Program-made: the position numbers and the translations under genes | Part shown: one piece after another, positions 32,268 through 45,254 of the stretch | How the letters are laid out: each line of letters starts with the position of its first letter | How positions within the stretch are numbered: position 1 is the first letter of the stretch | NCBI GenBank assembly: GCA_033439685.1 | Contig: JAUEDM010000001.1 | Span: forward strand, 5,270,001 to 5,334,000 | Origin: Apodospora peruviana | Taxonomy: Eukaryota; Ascomycota; Sordariomycetes; Sordariales; Lasiosphaeriaceae | Length of the DNA stretch: 64,000 bases | Direction: 5' to 3' | Notes under the pieces: generated by a model | Database searches by the model: none | The model's input: only the letters and a program-made list of their open reading frames with translations | What the model was told of the DNA's origin: nothing

Positions 32268-35200
32268 TCAGACGGTGTGGTCGATGGCGGCGCCGAGCTT
32301 TCGGTCAACTTCAACAGCCTCCTGGAAATGAAGCTGGAAAATCTCAGGGGCTGAGCGGTTCGCAGGCCAAGGCTTTTGAGTCGCTTCGGTATTGAGGAGA
32401 TTGTTGTAGAACTCGAGAAGATATCTCAGGCCAGCTCTGGACGGAACGTTGCAGGAAGCATCACCGAGAGCGTAGGTCCGGAACTCATCGTACACCTTCG
32501 CGTTGAAGTCGACAAGCAACATCTGTGACCAAAATCGGTAGAGTGTCCGCATCTCTGCTGCGGTTTCAGACGGCTTGGCATTATGACGCTTAGTCAAAGC
32601 CGCTTCTTTAACTTCCATGTAGGAACGTCGGTCCATATGTTCGATATCTGCTGTAGAAGGCGGCTCGTCCAGCCAGATAATTTCAGGCTCGGGCTGTTGT
32701 GGTTCGCTATTGGCGGCTTCTCCATTGACGCTGTATTTGATTAGCCTCTCTTGTCGATTCCAAGGGCCGGAAGCTTTGCAACATACTCTGAAGTCTCACC
32801 CTCTCGGGAGCGGACACCGTTGAGACCACGATGGTTGAGACCGTTCGGAATGTAACCTGCTACACCAGCAATGGATGATCCCGGAGCCGAAACAATGATC
32901 AATTTCTCAACCTGGGAATCTGGCATCTTGGTCATGCCTTCGAGTGTCAAGGGAGACATAGAAGGCTGAAATTCCGGAACAACAGCAGACAGTTGAGTCT
33001 CAGCACCGTAATGATGACCGTTCACGCCTCCACCGTTTACTGCCGGCTCGTACGGAAAGCCGTTCATATAACCTTGCTGGAACGCTTGCTGTTCAGGGAA
33101 CGCAGGATACATCCCCACAGGCGAGGCAACCGTGTATGGATGCTGGACAGTGGGATCAGGATACATAGTCGCATAGCCGGCGGAGATGGGCTTTTGGTAC
33201 GGAGTCACGTTGACCACAATGTCGTTCTGTAGCTCCGGGATACGCTCTGCCGGTGCCAGAACAAACTGTGCCCCAGAGGGGTTGGTGGTCCGAAGTCTGT
33301 CGATTCCATCCTCCCCCACACCGAGCTCAAGATCCTCAGACAACAGGCAGGCATAACGGAGAGCCTCCAAGTCTTGGGTGAGCTCTCTCATCCGCTTGAA
33401 CCCAGCGATGACGCTGAGCTTGACATACCCGTTGCTGTCCAGGTGTTGCCTGAGATATCTATCCTTGCAAAGGTTTCCGATCGAAAGGTAGTATTCAACC
33501 TGGCTTCTGATCAATGGGAACACAGGGTCGAAAAACAACTGGTTGACAGGAGGATAGGGAAGATATTGTTGAGCAGCCATGTCATTGACTGGAGGCGGTA
33601 ATCTCTGAGCATAAGCAGCCCCGTTGGAACCGTTCCGGCCCTGACTTGCACTCTGCCACCTGCCGCCTCTTGCTCTAGGCTGTGGCGCAAAGGAGCCTGG
33701 GAACTGACCATTGTGTGGGGGGCTGTGGCCTGCTGAGTTTTGCCGCGACTGGAACGAAGGAATAGCATACTGGCCATTCTGGGCGTAGCCACTCTGCTGG
33801 AGATGGGCCCCCGCGCCACTGTGCCCTCCACGGCCACGGTATCCGCCACCACGGACGCGCTCGGGGCGGCCCTCACGCGCGCCGTACTGCTGGTTGACGA
33901 TCGTGGAATTCGGCCCATCTTTGGTGTACTCTGGAGCTTTCGCGTGCAAATTGCTCGAGCGCTCTTGCGGAAGTGATCGGGTTGACCCCAGTCCGTGCTC
34001 ACCATTTGTCAACCTAATATCAGTATGGCCCTCTCTGAAGAAAGTTGCCCTCTTGGCTGAAGACTAAACGGCTGTTAGAGTATGATCTTAAAGTTGGGAG
34101 GCGGGATGAACAGGCTCCAATGACTGGGATGACTTACAGCCGTAGCATCATGGCCGGATTCACGCGTTTGCTCAGTGCTCACCGAGACCGAAAGCTTCCG
34201 GTGCTCCTTGGAAACCGCCCCATCAACAGAACCCCGCTTGGACGAGGTCGCGGGGGCATTTTGCGATGCAGAGCGAGTCGGCATAGGACCCTCTCGTGGA
34301 CGAGGGATGCTACCCTTGGAACCGACGTTTCCATTGACCGACGTTGCCCTGTCACTCACCGTGTTGGGTACAGACGGACTTGTAGCATTGGCCGCGCTAC
34401 TATGGTTGCCTCGTGATGAGCCAGGCTCACGTCCTCCTCGCGCTCCGCCGCGTGGTTTTGAACCCCGAGGACCTGGAAGCGGTGTTTCGAAGACCACAGA
34501 GTGTTGGAAGTCCATCTTCTGCCATCCTTGCTTCTTTTGGGTCGGGGCAGTTTCGTCTTGGCCTTCGCGTTCAACAACACGATCGGCCTTTGCCTGTGGT
34601 TTCGGACCAGGAACATCGGCAGACGCTGCCGACTTGGGATCAGGCCAGGCCGATGTGTCTTCCACAGATGGCAAAGCTCCAGATGATTTTTCATCCTTAT
34701 CATCGGCACGGGTACCACGGGGACCTCTACGCTGACCTTGATCTGTGCTTCGTGGCAGGTCGGACCCCTTTCTCTGAGACTTATCTCCGTTGACTCCATT
34801 TGGGGTACCATTCTGAGCGTCTCCATTCTCCGGTGAACTCGCCTTCTTCAGATCGTTGCCAGTAGTGGTGACTTTGAGTGCAGCACTCGGTGCTGAAGGC
34901 ACGGGTGCGAGTTTCGCCCTGTCCTCTATCCGCTTTTCCCAGATGTTGACTGCTGGAGGAGGGGCCTCGGAAAGGATAACCACCTCCTTCTCCTTCTCTT
35001 CTGGTTGATTTTCGGCTGGGGTATCTTTCTCGGCACTGCGTCCCTTCTTGCCCTTCCGACCTTTCCTGCCATCCGCGCCGTCATTGGAGCGGGAAGTCCG
35101 GCTAACTGAGCGGGACGCCTTGTCCTCGGTGTGCTGCGGCAGATCCACCGTCGTCTGGTCGCTCTCCCGACTTGACTTCGCGTTTGGATCACCGGCTGAC

Positions 35201-35478
35201 ACGGTAGACGGGGCGGAACCTCCGATAGATGCCAGCTCGGAATCCTGCCTTGAGAGAGCAACCTCGATCTCAGAGTTGCTGCTCTTTCCCACATCGCGGG
35301 TCTCGGGGTCATTTGATGCGACCGACGGTGCCGTTACTGACGTGTTGCCGGTAGGTACGTCATCTTTGGCTTGCGAGCTGGTCGATGGTGGTGCCGAGCT
35401 TGAAGTCAGTTGTGGGCTTGGTTGGGGAATGGTCTGGCCTTTCGCGGCTTGCGCGTAGGAAAATGTGGTACTCGACAT
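32268..35478 (-). CDS. La-motif RNA-binding protein, LARP1-like (SLR1/SRO9 group)
   Basis: Cytoplasmic RNA-binding protein likely affecting translation or stability of mRNAs. Exons are 35478-34138, 34063-32787 and 32730-32268, with introns of 74 and 56 bp, giving 1026 aa. The N-terminal 450 residues are Ser/Pro/Lys-rich and low complexity, with basic RKGRKGKKGR and Gly/Arg stretches (PRGGARGGREPG). Further RG repeats lie near 518-528. The La motif spans about 629-694 (SQVEYYLSIGNLCKDRYLRQ, then NGYVKLSVIAGFKRM). The last exon carries a Tyr/Phe/Arg-rich helical segment (VYDEFRTYALGDAS, GLRYLLEFYNNLL) that resembles the DM15 repeats of LARP1, which in animals bind the mRNA cap of TOP transcripts. 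The DM15 reading is inference. The first acceptor (CGTTTAG at 34064) has competing AGs nearby. Confidence 0.88.
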
Positions 35479-36408
35479 TTCTGCAAAGGCGGGGTGTTAT
35501 GGCTATGAAAGCTTGTCGGATGTTCGTTGGTCACGGAATTGATGTGTCGACGACCGTGGAGATGCCGAGGCGATGGGTGTCTTGGTGGACTGGCTCGCCT
35601 CAGCCGAGACTGCTGACAGTGCCTGCCTGGGTTAGGCAATGTCCAGGGGGAGTGCGTTCGCACTTGACGAGAATGCCGATCGTGCTGTGGTCCAGGAAGA
35701 CGTAGAGGTGAGTTTTCGGAAGGGAGGTTCGCAGCTCAACGTATGATCTTGGACCCGCAGCTTAGCTAAGAACCTGGAAGGTTTCCCGAAAAACCGAACC
35801 ACAAGAATTGCTGGGTCCTTGTTGACAGGATATGCCTCGGTGAACACGCGACCGGGGCAGATTGTGTCTGCGAACTAACGATCGCTGACAGGTGAATAGC
35901 ACGCGTGCTCGAGGTCTCGGGCAGGAAAACACGTCAAGGATGTTCGTCGACGGTGGTGAAAAGGATCGAGACGGCGGAATGCAAATGCAGAGGCAGTGTG
36001 GTCGAGACGCACGAGGGCAACCCGTCGAGTCGCAGTGCTGCCCAGGGCCTTCTTCAATGCAGGTAAGACGGCGAAGGAAAGCCAAAAGATTGGCTTCGAA
36101 TAGGGAATCCTTCAGGCACACACAGATTAACGTGTGAGTGTCTGAAGAGGAAAGCTGGGAAAAGAAAAGGAAGAAAAATTGTGTTGGCGGGGGTAGAAAG
36201 TGCTCGCCAAACGAGAGGTGAAGGAGATTTGTGTGTGGAATAAATTTTTTTTCGGTTCTTGGACTTTGCTGCAGTGGTGGAGATGGGCAAGGTAGAGAGA
36301 GGTACCTGCTAAACGGCTATGACTTTCGCACCTAGCACATCGTGCACTGACTGTAAGTTACAGTGGGGTTTTTAGGTTGTTTTGCCCGCCTGCCTCAGCA
36401 CCTCAGCT

Positions 36409-36494
36409 GTAAGTAGGTACCTACCTAGGCTCAGGTTCCAGACGTCGTCCGTAGTGTGGTGAGATGAAATAACCTAGGTAGGTACCTTACCTAC
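36409..36494. repeat. Inverted repeat of TAGGTACC-type arms
   Basis: The arm GTAAGTAGGTACCTACCTAG (from 36409) faces CCTAGGTAGGTACCTTAC (36473-36490), an approximate reverse complement, across about 43 bp. The arms contain the palindromes GGTACC and CCTAGG. It is the best hairpin-forming member of the dispersed family. Confidence 0.65.
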
Positions 36495-37928
36495 GTCCAT
36501 TTAACTTTACTAAACGCTGAAAGTGTCCAGAACTGCGGCCGAAAAGACACCAATTGAAATACGTTTCTCAATAATTCGGCCATGGATGTTAGGTGCTTGC
36601 AAGCCAACTTCCAAGGTTCCCTATGCTTCACGGATCCGTCGAGCGCCGGCACTGTCGATAGTGCTGAAATTCATAAAGACTACGGGATACCGTCGAGCTC
36701 GTTGATTCACCTTGTCCTCAACTCGGCCACGTCGGCCTGACCACCAAAGGGTTGTCACTCCATTCGTCTTTGCCTTCCGTCAACAGTTCCCACCCCATAT
36801 TTTATTTGTGGCATGGGAGGTCCATTACAGTCCGCGTTGGATGATGTTGAACTCTTTACCACAAACATCCGCCTCATTGATCCTTCTCACATGTCCGGGC
36901 GTGAACACTAACATAGGGCACAGGGCATATATGGCACTCATATATTGCCCAAATGGATATATATATGATACAGGCAGTGTCATGGTTACTTTCCCCACGG
37001 TTTTGAGCGTTAGCTGCAACCCAGCACCGCCCCATCCATCATCCAATGTTCAACTGTCCAGATGCAATAGCCATCTGGTAGCGGTTCCGGGCCGGCTTCA
37101 CTGGGAGAATATATATGGCCACAGCCATGGCAGAAGTGAGGGGAACCCGGTCAAGGTTAGAGTTTGTTCGGCTAGATGCTAGGCCGTCCTGACTCTGTAC
37201 GCAGCAACTACGGAGCATCGACTGTACATAACATGCATTGGACACATATCAGGTAAAATATACGAATAATTGCCAACTGATGAGTCTTGGTAGCCAGGCG
37301 TTTGCAGTTTTCTGTCGCACTGATGAATTTTAAAGTCCCGCTTCGGCGTCGCCCAAGCCCTTCCTCTCATCCTGGTTGTCGTCGTTACCGTCCAGGAACT
37401 CATCATGATCACTGCAACTAAACGCAAGTGACTCGCACTCTGTTTTTCTTCCCCAGTGGAGGGTACCCATGATGAGACATGGACCCCTCCTTTTTGTTCG
37501 GGACAGGAGGTTTACAACCCACAAAACTTTGGTGGCACAAGCAAGACATGTGTGTTCTCTGAACATGTCAAGGAGAAAAGGACGGATGCGTAATTTGTAT
37601 TCCGTACCCTGACACAGATCTGGCAATGGTGAGGTGGCCAATGGCAAGGAGGACTTGCAACCCAAAGTACCTACCAGAGAAGTGTGCATTTCCCGGAAGG
37701 GACGCAGACTGTCAAAGCTTCACGTCACGTACTATACATAGGTATTATATACAGCTTACTGTATGGGGTTTGTCTTATGAACGCGTAATTACGCTGCAAA
37801 AGGCAAGTTAAGGGCAAATAACGAACAACGCCGGAACACTTCCAAACGAGCTTGCTTCCGCGAATCCGGCTCTCCAGTGGTCTCTCCGTCATACAGGTTC
37901 CATAACACAGAGAAGGGTTGGCACGATC

Positions 37929-37960
37929 ACCTAGGTAGGTGGTCAGGTAGGCATACCTGG
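37929..37960. repeat. TAGGTAGG-type repeat cluster
   Basis: CACCTAGGTAGGTGGTCAGG and the following AGGCATACCTGG form a degenerate member of the dispersed motif family; more degenerate units continue to about 38010. Confidence 0.5.
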
Positions 37961-40929
37961 CATGTTACAGAAATCAGTAATCCGTAAGTACCTGGTAGGT
38001 AATTACCTTAGGCAAGCTCATGCATGTGTTCAGGGCAGCTTGGGCAGGCACGATCTTACCAAAATAGTCAGGTGGGGGATTTGAGTAACTAAAAAGTGCG
38101 CGGAGAATTCGGGCAATGAAATAAAAGGAAACAGAGAGCTAGAGAGCTACCACGGTCAAAGTATGATTGCTATGATACTGTCGGGTGTTAGCAGCAGAGC
38201 AGCAGCGCCCCGTGCTACCTGGGTGCGGACAGCAAAGTCATCACCAGGCAGTCATTTACGCAAAGCTTAATGCTGTCTGCTGGACAAACCTGGAAGTAAA
38301 AAGAAAGTGTTGGGGTGTACCTACGGATTACCGGTACGGTTACCTCCGCCTAAGGTTGGTCCGCACCAAAAAGTCTTCGGGATTGGATCACAATCTTTTC
38401 CCTCATCAACGCCCCTGCCAAAAGAAACAGAAATAAAAATAAATATATCGAGGGCGGGGTTTGAGCATGGGGAACGGATACTGCGGGAGCGATAAATTTC
38501 CTCCATTTGGATGCCGAAGCAAACCTGGAGCTGATATACTTTAGTTTGTTGCGACCCGATGTTCATTCAGCCTCTTATCCAAACATTGCACGCGAGCGAT
38601 TGTCCGCCACCCAATGAACCCTCCACCATCTTTGAGTCAAGTTGCTTGGCAGCCCGGGAAGGCAGCCAGGTCGTTTCCACGGTGAACCATGGATATTTCC
38701 GTCAACAGTGAACCCGATGTACACATAGCTTGCTCTCTGGTCTCTCCCATAAATCCTGGAAGCCTGTGGTTTTGCAGCCCGTACCTCCCAAGCAAAGGTC
38801 GGTTCCATTTCGAGTACTTTACAAGGCCCTAGCTCGTGACTTCTCAGGACTCCTGGTAGCCATCCTGGAAATACCCATTTCGGCACCAAAGATGCCTTGC
38901 AAATACCGTCTCAAGCCCCAGCAGCCGATCGCTGAAGATGTCACAGACAAGGATATGACAGTGTTTGTAAAGTCCGGAATACTCGATGGCTACTATTTAC
39001 CGTAGAATGGTCTACCTTACAGTGCTTACCTAATGTACGTATTGTACGGTAATACCTTACGTATTGGAGCGTGGAAGGACCATGTCAGTCATCGACTGAT
39101 CTGCTGGTCATATCATACTTTCACCTCTATATTATCCATCAGGCTTGTCACTATTGCTGTCGTTGTCAACTTGTCAACTGCCTATCATTGCCGCCCAACC
39201 TGGGCAAGCAGCACGCCTACCGGCGCCAACCATTTGATTCCGGAGCCAGAGAGAGAGGGAAAAGCCGCCCGCCGTTACACCCAACTCCGGAAGCAATCAG
39301 GCTCGCTAGGGAGGGTAGGGAAGGCAAGGTACGGATAGGTACCTACCAAGGTATTGGCGCCACAGGGTCTCGTCTTTCCATGGTTCTCTACGGGTTATCG
39401 GCAACGGAAGAATCTTCGCCTTCCAGTTCTCCTCCAGTACCCTTCCAGTTCCCTTCCACGAGCGGCATCCGGCTTGTGCCGACAAACGCAAAACTCCCGT
39501 CCACATCTTACCGTACCCTTTAATTTACCACCCATTTGTTTGGCTTGCCCTCACAGACAAGAAGACGAGAAACTTGTGAAAGTAGACCACCACCTCAAAC
39601 AAATAAAAATCCGAGACCCAAATAGCGAAAATATTTACCCCTCCCTCCTCCCCCCACGTGTCACCACCAGCCTTGCGCCCGCCGTCCGCCGTTCCCATGG
39701 GTGTGATATGCAGCTACCCGCATGGAGATCGACCGAATGAGAGACGATGACGGGGGATCCCGTCTGCCGTGCGCCGCCTCAGGCCTGGCCCTTGTCAACG
39801 CCATCGGCCCAAGCAACAAGAGCAAGCAAGTCTCTCCAGTCCTTCCTTGGAAGCGGTGCTTGGCTCTTATCGTGAGGCTCATTCCGACTTCGATGTACGT
39901 ACGGAGCTCGCGTGATGGGAAGAAGCTCAACTTCCTTGCCTGGTCGAGGTTCAAAAGTCTTGGTAGGCATGAGTGGTCTTGTCCAAGAAAACATGCCGCA
40001 CAACCGACAAATTATATACCCATTTATTTCAACCTACCGAAGATTTAGAAATGGCATACATATCTACCTACTGCATCCGTGTAGTTCTATAACAACCTGG
40101 AAGATACATAGTGCACGGAATGGTCACCCAAACCGCGTCCTCCCGTCGCGCCCGGCTCACTCACCTCACTCACTTCGCGTGTCGGGTGGCGTAAGCGCGC
40201 TTCGACTGGGCCGGCAGTGGCCGGCTACTTCTTCCGTTCCGCTGCTTTCTTCAGGATGGCAGCCATCCATGCCGGGCTAATTCTGGGACACTTGAAAAGC
40301 TTCTGAAGCACCGCGGTGAAACACTGCCAGCTGCCAACCAGCAAGCCAAGCCAAGCAAGAAAAAAAAAGATATTTTTTATTATTCTGGCGGCTAAAGCCC
40401 AAACCCTCATCTACCTACCGAAACTTGCCTATAAGGTATCGACAGGCTCGCCGCCAGATCCGTGCTTGTTACTACCTAGGTACTACTGCTGAATGCTTGG
40501 CAGGTAACTTAGGTTGCTAACATCCGGGCTTCAGCCGTGATGAGAGGGATCAGACTAATGCAATATCATTCCAGGGCATGCATCTGTGTTCCTTATCATA
40601 CAATCTTAACGCCACCATCCCGTGTGGCAACACTGCTGCTGCCCCATCGAAGGAAATATGGAGTTCAACAGTGGACGACACAAAGCGTCGTGAGCCCTCG
40701 TTGATACGGGCTCAGCTTGCCGAAATGGAGCCCGCCCCTCCTCGACCCTTCCAATACGAAAACTTACACGGTTCGGGGCGATGGATCATACCAGTTTTTC
40801 TAAAACCTAATACACCGAGAATGGGGAACAGGAGAGGCTGTCAATTTGCCTTGTTAAAATCCCACTGCGAGGCGCCTCCGAAAAGCGTCATCTAGGCAAC
40901 ACTAGCCGGTATACACAAGGTCTTGACAC

Positions 40930-42195
40930 TTATCCAGTCATCCAAGCTGCCGCTCGACGCGCACCAAAGGTAGACACGAGGCGTAGACCGGTGGAGCCCA
41001 TCGGGAAGTAGCTAACAAGGTACCATATCAGACAGGCCAGCTGCGCGAGGGTCGAAATGAGCGTGAGGAGTGTGCTTTGCAACTAGACGAAGAGTCAGTA
41101 TTGAACCGCCGCAAATGAAAGGGGACGGCCAACTTACCCCTATTGAAAAATACAAAGTCAAGCCGAGAGACCCGAAGTAGGCTGCGGTGAACGGTAACCT
41201 TGGTGTCGAGGCGAGATGCTGGACATATGCCCAAGGGCCCATGATGGCCGCAAAGGACGCAAGGAAAAGGATCGAACCAAGAGTCCATCTATTTGCGCAA
41301 GATCAGAGTAAGCATTTGTAAATGGTTGATATGATGTCTGACAAGTGACGATGCCAAAGTCAAGCCCCCCCACGGTCATCCTCACCGAGTCATGGGGCGA
41401 CAGCACTGCCCACTAGGCATCATGCGGGCACCTCACAGATGTACCACGGGTTGCTACAGCAATCCCAGGCTTGTAATAAGGTTGCGATACCATCTCGGAG
41501 ATTTTCCAGGACGATGACGCAGGGGGGAAAACACATTTCCAAACTAGGCAACCGACAAGGGTACCGATAAAAAGGAGGCGTCACTTACAGAATAACCAAC
41601 TTGCGCGGCTTGCCCAAAGATATGACTGGAAAGAGCACAAAGCAGATAACAAAACAGGCAAGAGCGGCAAGATTGCAGGCACCAAATATTAGCAAACGAT
41701 CCCAGCGGCTCACTGTACAAAGTTTGGTCAGTCCAGGTTACCATCGTCTTCGGCAGGGACCGAAAAAAAGAAGGCGGAAATACGATAGAAGCAGGTGTAA
41801 TCGCAAACAAACAACCACTTTGCCCATGTCTCAGTGAACAGGCGCGCAGATGCGGCACATGTCCTGCATCAAAAGTGTATCTGCAGGGGTAATGAGACCA
41901 CGGGGCGGGGAAATTATAACAAGAATGGAAATGGCGGAGATGAAGTCGTAAACCAAAAGAAGATTGACTCACAAGCGAACCAGGCTTCTTCCTCCTCTCG
42001 CCGACTAGGCGCTGGAAGGGGCGCACCGGCGCCCTCGGTCGTTGGAAGTTGGACATAGCCACGGTCACCAAAGGGGTTGAGAGACTGTAGCGAGGAGAGC
42101 AGGCCGCTCTGTTGCGATGTGTTTACGGGGATATCGGCCTCTCTACGGGACCACCCCAGTGAATTGATCGAGTCTCGGAAGGAGTTGGACGCCAT
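40930..42195 (-). CDS. SFT2: SFT2 family Golgi vesicle-transport membrane protein
   Basis: Small four-helix membrane protein of the Golgi involved in retrograde fusion of endosome-derived vesicles. Exons are 42195-41973, 41712-41589, 41288-41138 and 41082-40930; introns are 260, 300 and 55 bp; the product is 216 aa (yeast Sft2: 215). All phases match and the splice-restored sequence follows the family closely: hydrophilic N-terminus, then WFALSRWDRLLIFGACNLAA, ALFPVISLGKPRKLVIL, then WTLGSILFLASFAAIMGPW, the conserved segment HLASTPRLPFTAAYFGSLGL, and LACLIWYLVSYFPMGSTGLR near the C-terminus. Hydrophobic stretches define four transmembrane helices. The first two introns are long for this window. 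The stop is TAA at 40930-40932. Confidence 0.94.
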
Positions 42196-43323
42196 GGTGA
42201 TCCTTGGTTATCGAGTTTGCCGACCAGACAAGACACGAAAGCCGGCTCGGAAGGACGACGTCGTATGCGATGGGTCTGCCGAAGCAGCAGGTCCGCGCGA
42301 GCCGAGGACGTCGAGGTAGATGGTGTGTGTCGAGTGACCGTCCTGACAAACGATGGTACAGGTAAACAAGGCCGGAACTGACTTGTGATATATCGGACCA
42401 AAAGGGTGGTGTAGGGTCGAGAGCTCGATGCTATTGGATGGAAGTCAAGGGGGGGTGGTGCGGAAAGGAGGGAGCGGCTCTGGCAGGGCGAGCTGCGGTG
42501 GGAGAAACTATTGTTAGTTTCAAGTTACAGGAGTCTTTCGGCACCCAAGGTCAGATCATTTGCGGGGCATACCTAATATAAGGTAAGTGGTGTGGTATGG
42601 AGTATCGTAGGTGAGATGGAGATAGGTTGAGAGCCCGGCCGTGGTCTAGGGAGGCTTGGATGCTATTCACAAGTGACGCGGGATGTAGCTTGCGTGTCCA
42701 AATCGCGACGCCAGGGAGCCGTGTCGGTGCGTCAGAATCGCGAGGATGCCTTAGGTACGGAATTCCGATATGTGCCAGGCTCGGCTGCAAATGATGTCGA
42801 CGGGAGTACCAGTATCGCGGTGCTGTAAACTTGTAGTGTGTACTGGGTGAGTGGAGGTGAGGTGATGAGGTGCTGTGCAAACAAGGATGTGCAAGGATGG
42901 GGATCTGCCAGGCGGGAGGTTAGCTGTTAGCGCAACTTCTATTGCTGGGCGGGCGACGACAGTTGGAGTACCTACACCGTAGGGGGGTAGGGTGGGCCTT
43001 TGGGACCGCGTCTTAGGTCCTGGAAGACGTGAATTTGCCGTGTGGGTGTCAGAGATCCGAGCCAGAAGTTGCAGGCGGACAGTACCAGTCAGATTGACGG
43101 GGACCATGTGATTGGCTGATGCACACCATTCTGGCCCGCAGGTTGATCACGGACCATCTCGACCGGGGTTAACGGGGAACCGGGGGGTGGTATCGGCGTG
43201 AGGTGGTATCACAACCGAGCCTTGGAGGGCAAGGGAGGGCAACATCTCGAATGACTCTGCACTGTGACTGGATTCACTGAGTGGAAAACGTGGAAGCCAA
43301 GGTTCTCACTGCACTAGGTTTAA

Positions 43324-43357
43324 CTACCTAGGTAGGTACCTACTTACCTAGTAAGGC
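43324..43357. repeat. TAGGTACC-type repeat cluster
   Basis: ACTACCTAGGTAGGTACC followed by TACTTACCTAGTAAGG: nested palindromes of the dispersed family. Confidence 0.6.
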
Positions 43358-45215
43358 AGTGTTCGCAGATGCTGGTTTGCTAGCTTGTTGAGTCCCGTCG
43401 CTGGGACCTGCGCGGGATGTGGCGCAGCGAGGAAAGAAAATATGGGATTCTTGGGAAACGTGTGGCAATGAAATGGCCTACAAGTCTACAAATGCGATCC
43501 AGAATTTTGGTACTCAAACTAAGGTACGTGCGGATACTATTCGCGTATTTCGTCTTTCTATACCTTGAAGTTTGAATTCTAGGCGGACGCGGTGAGAGGA
43601 GAGGCTCATCAGTCATAATGGGCCAGGCCAGCTTTTCAGGCCCGGGGACTTGAGGACTGGATTCGGGGAGCAGTGTTGTCGCCTTTCATCAGCCTTGCAG
43701 CTTGCCTGTCGTTATCACAGCTGCCTGCTAGGCTGGTCTCCTACCTAAGGTACGCACCTTGTCGAGGACTTCTTTCCTTGCTGCTTGTGGAGGCTCAACA
43801 TTCGCTTTGCCCCCGCCCGCCTATACTATTGTGGCAGCGGCAAGTCCTCTGTTTACCTGGGGGACAGTGAGTTTGGCACTTATATCTCTTTTGCCGACCT
43901 TTCCGAGGTTGCATTGTATGGTATGGTATGTATGGGATTCCTGATTCCCGTCTGAGACGTGCACATTACGAATCGCCTCTCGGCAGCTATTACGTCCCCG
44001 GTTTTTGGGCAGGTTTAGCCATTGCCTGAATTGGTGTGCCTTGCTGTCTCACATGTTGGGTCACGTTGATGGCTTGGGTGCCCTCCAACGCCATGCATCC
44101 AAGCACCCTATCTTCACCGTTTTGCTCACCTTAGAAATTGCTGAGAAAGACCATGGGCCCGTGTTCACACATATCCCCGGTGAGCTGGAAAGGCGGCCAC
44201 GAAGAAGACGGACCGCACCTAACAAGGAGGAGGGCTATGTCCGGATGGCTTTTGTCTCTGGTTCCAAGCACACCAACTTGACCGACAAGTCAGAAGACAG
44301 CCTGGGGCCGCTGGGAGGTGGGAGACCTCGAAGGGAAGGGAAATCGTATAACTATAAAAGCGCTGGCGACCTATCGAGTTGGCGACAGACCTGGTGATTC
44401 CTATCCAAGTTCATCCCACTCTTTCAGGTTTGCGCCGTCATAATTCATTCTTTGGCCTTTGGGAAATCCAACTAATAACAGCCGCCAACCGCGCGTGGAA
44501 TCTATCTGCTTGTCCACCTCAGGTGTCACACGAACAAGACGCCGTATTTCCATCTTCCCTGGCATTACACGAGGCTCAAGCACGCTAGATAGGGCCACCG
44601 ACCTAACCCACATCCGCCACTGTGTCGGTGTTCAGACTGCATGCAGAAACACAAACTCAGGCACAGGCATCACCATCTTGTTAGTTTCTCTCTCCTCGTG
44701 GTTTTCACAGGGAACACTGTGACCGGGACGTTGCAGGTTGCGGGGATTCTAAAAGTTCTAACCTGGACCATCTCCATAGGTAGGATCTGAAATCTGGATT
44801 GTCCCAATCAGGCTTAACCGGGGCGGCGCTGGCCACTGCACTGTGGAGTATTACATACCTTACACAACACCCTGAAGCATCTCGTTTGCTTGGCCTGGCG
44901 GAACCCCCCCAAGTCCTCCAATATATAATCAATCCGTCGTATAGTGCGTGGCATCAGCAACTGCCTACCTGGGAAGACCAGATTGATTGGATTCATCGAG
45001 ACGGCGAGCTACACCGGGAAAGTTGTCACTATTAAAAGCAACACCGATAGTTGATGGTAGCGCGGGGGTGCAGATAACACCCAACTGGAAGCTTTGGGTC
45101 CTTGTTGGTTCCGTGGGTCCCTTGGTTCCAGGTGAATCATCAGCACTGCAAATAGAGCAAGAGGAAAGATACCTACCGAAGGTGGTCGCGCAGGCCAACC
45201 TCATCCACGATATTA

Positions 45216-45254
45216 TACCTAAGGTACCTACCTAGGTACCTACCTTACCTTACC
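45216..45254. repeat. TAGGTACC-type repeat cluster
   Basis: ACCTAAGGTACCTACCTAGG then TACCTACCTTACCTTACC: a member of the dispersed family with alternating CCTA/TAGG units. Confidence 0.6.

Larger units (their letters stand above)
35479..40929. other. 5.4-kb gene-poor intergenic region rich in TAGGTACC motifs
   Basis: Upstream of the LARP1-like gene (transcribed left) and downstream of SFT2. It holds several members of the TAGGTACC motif family (36409-36494, 37929-37960, near 39340 and 40475) and one copy of a 28-bp repeat (39361-39388) shared with 46230-46257. The frames near 36712-37182, 38575-38889 and 39033-39740 show no domain, ATG context or splice consistency. A CT-rich 5' leader of the LARP1-like gene probably extends to about 36200. 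Confidence 0.5.

Noticed and set aside
41289..41588. Possible C/D snoRNA in SFT2 intron 2 (ATGATGC and CTGA on the minus strand)
   Set aside because: The C box is imperfect, the boxes are about 130 nt apart and no terminal stem is evident.
44005..44397. 130-codon frame with a basic stretch
   Set aside because: Opens at a TTG, not ATG, has no domain, and lies in repeat-rich intergenic DNA.
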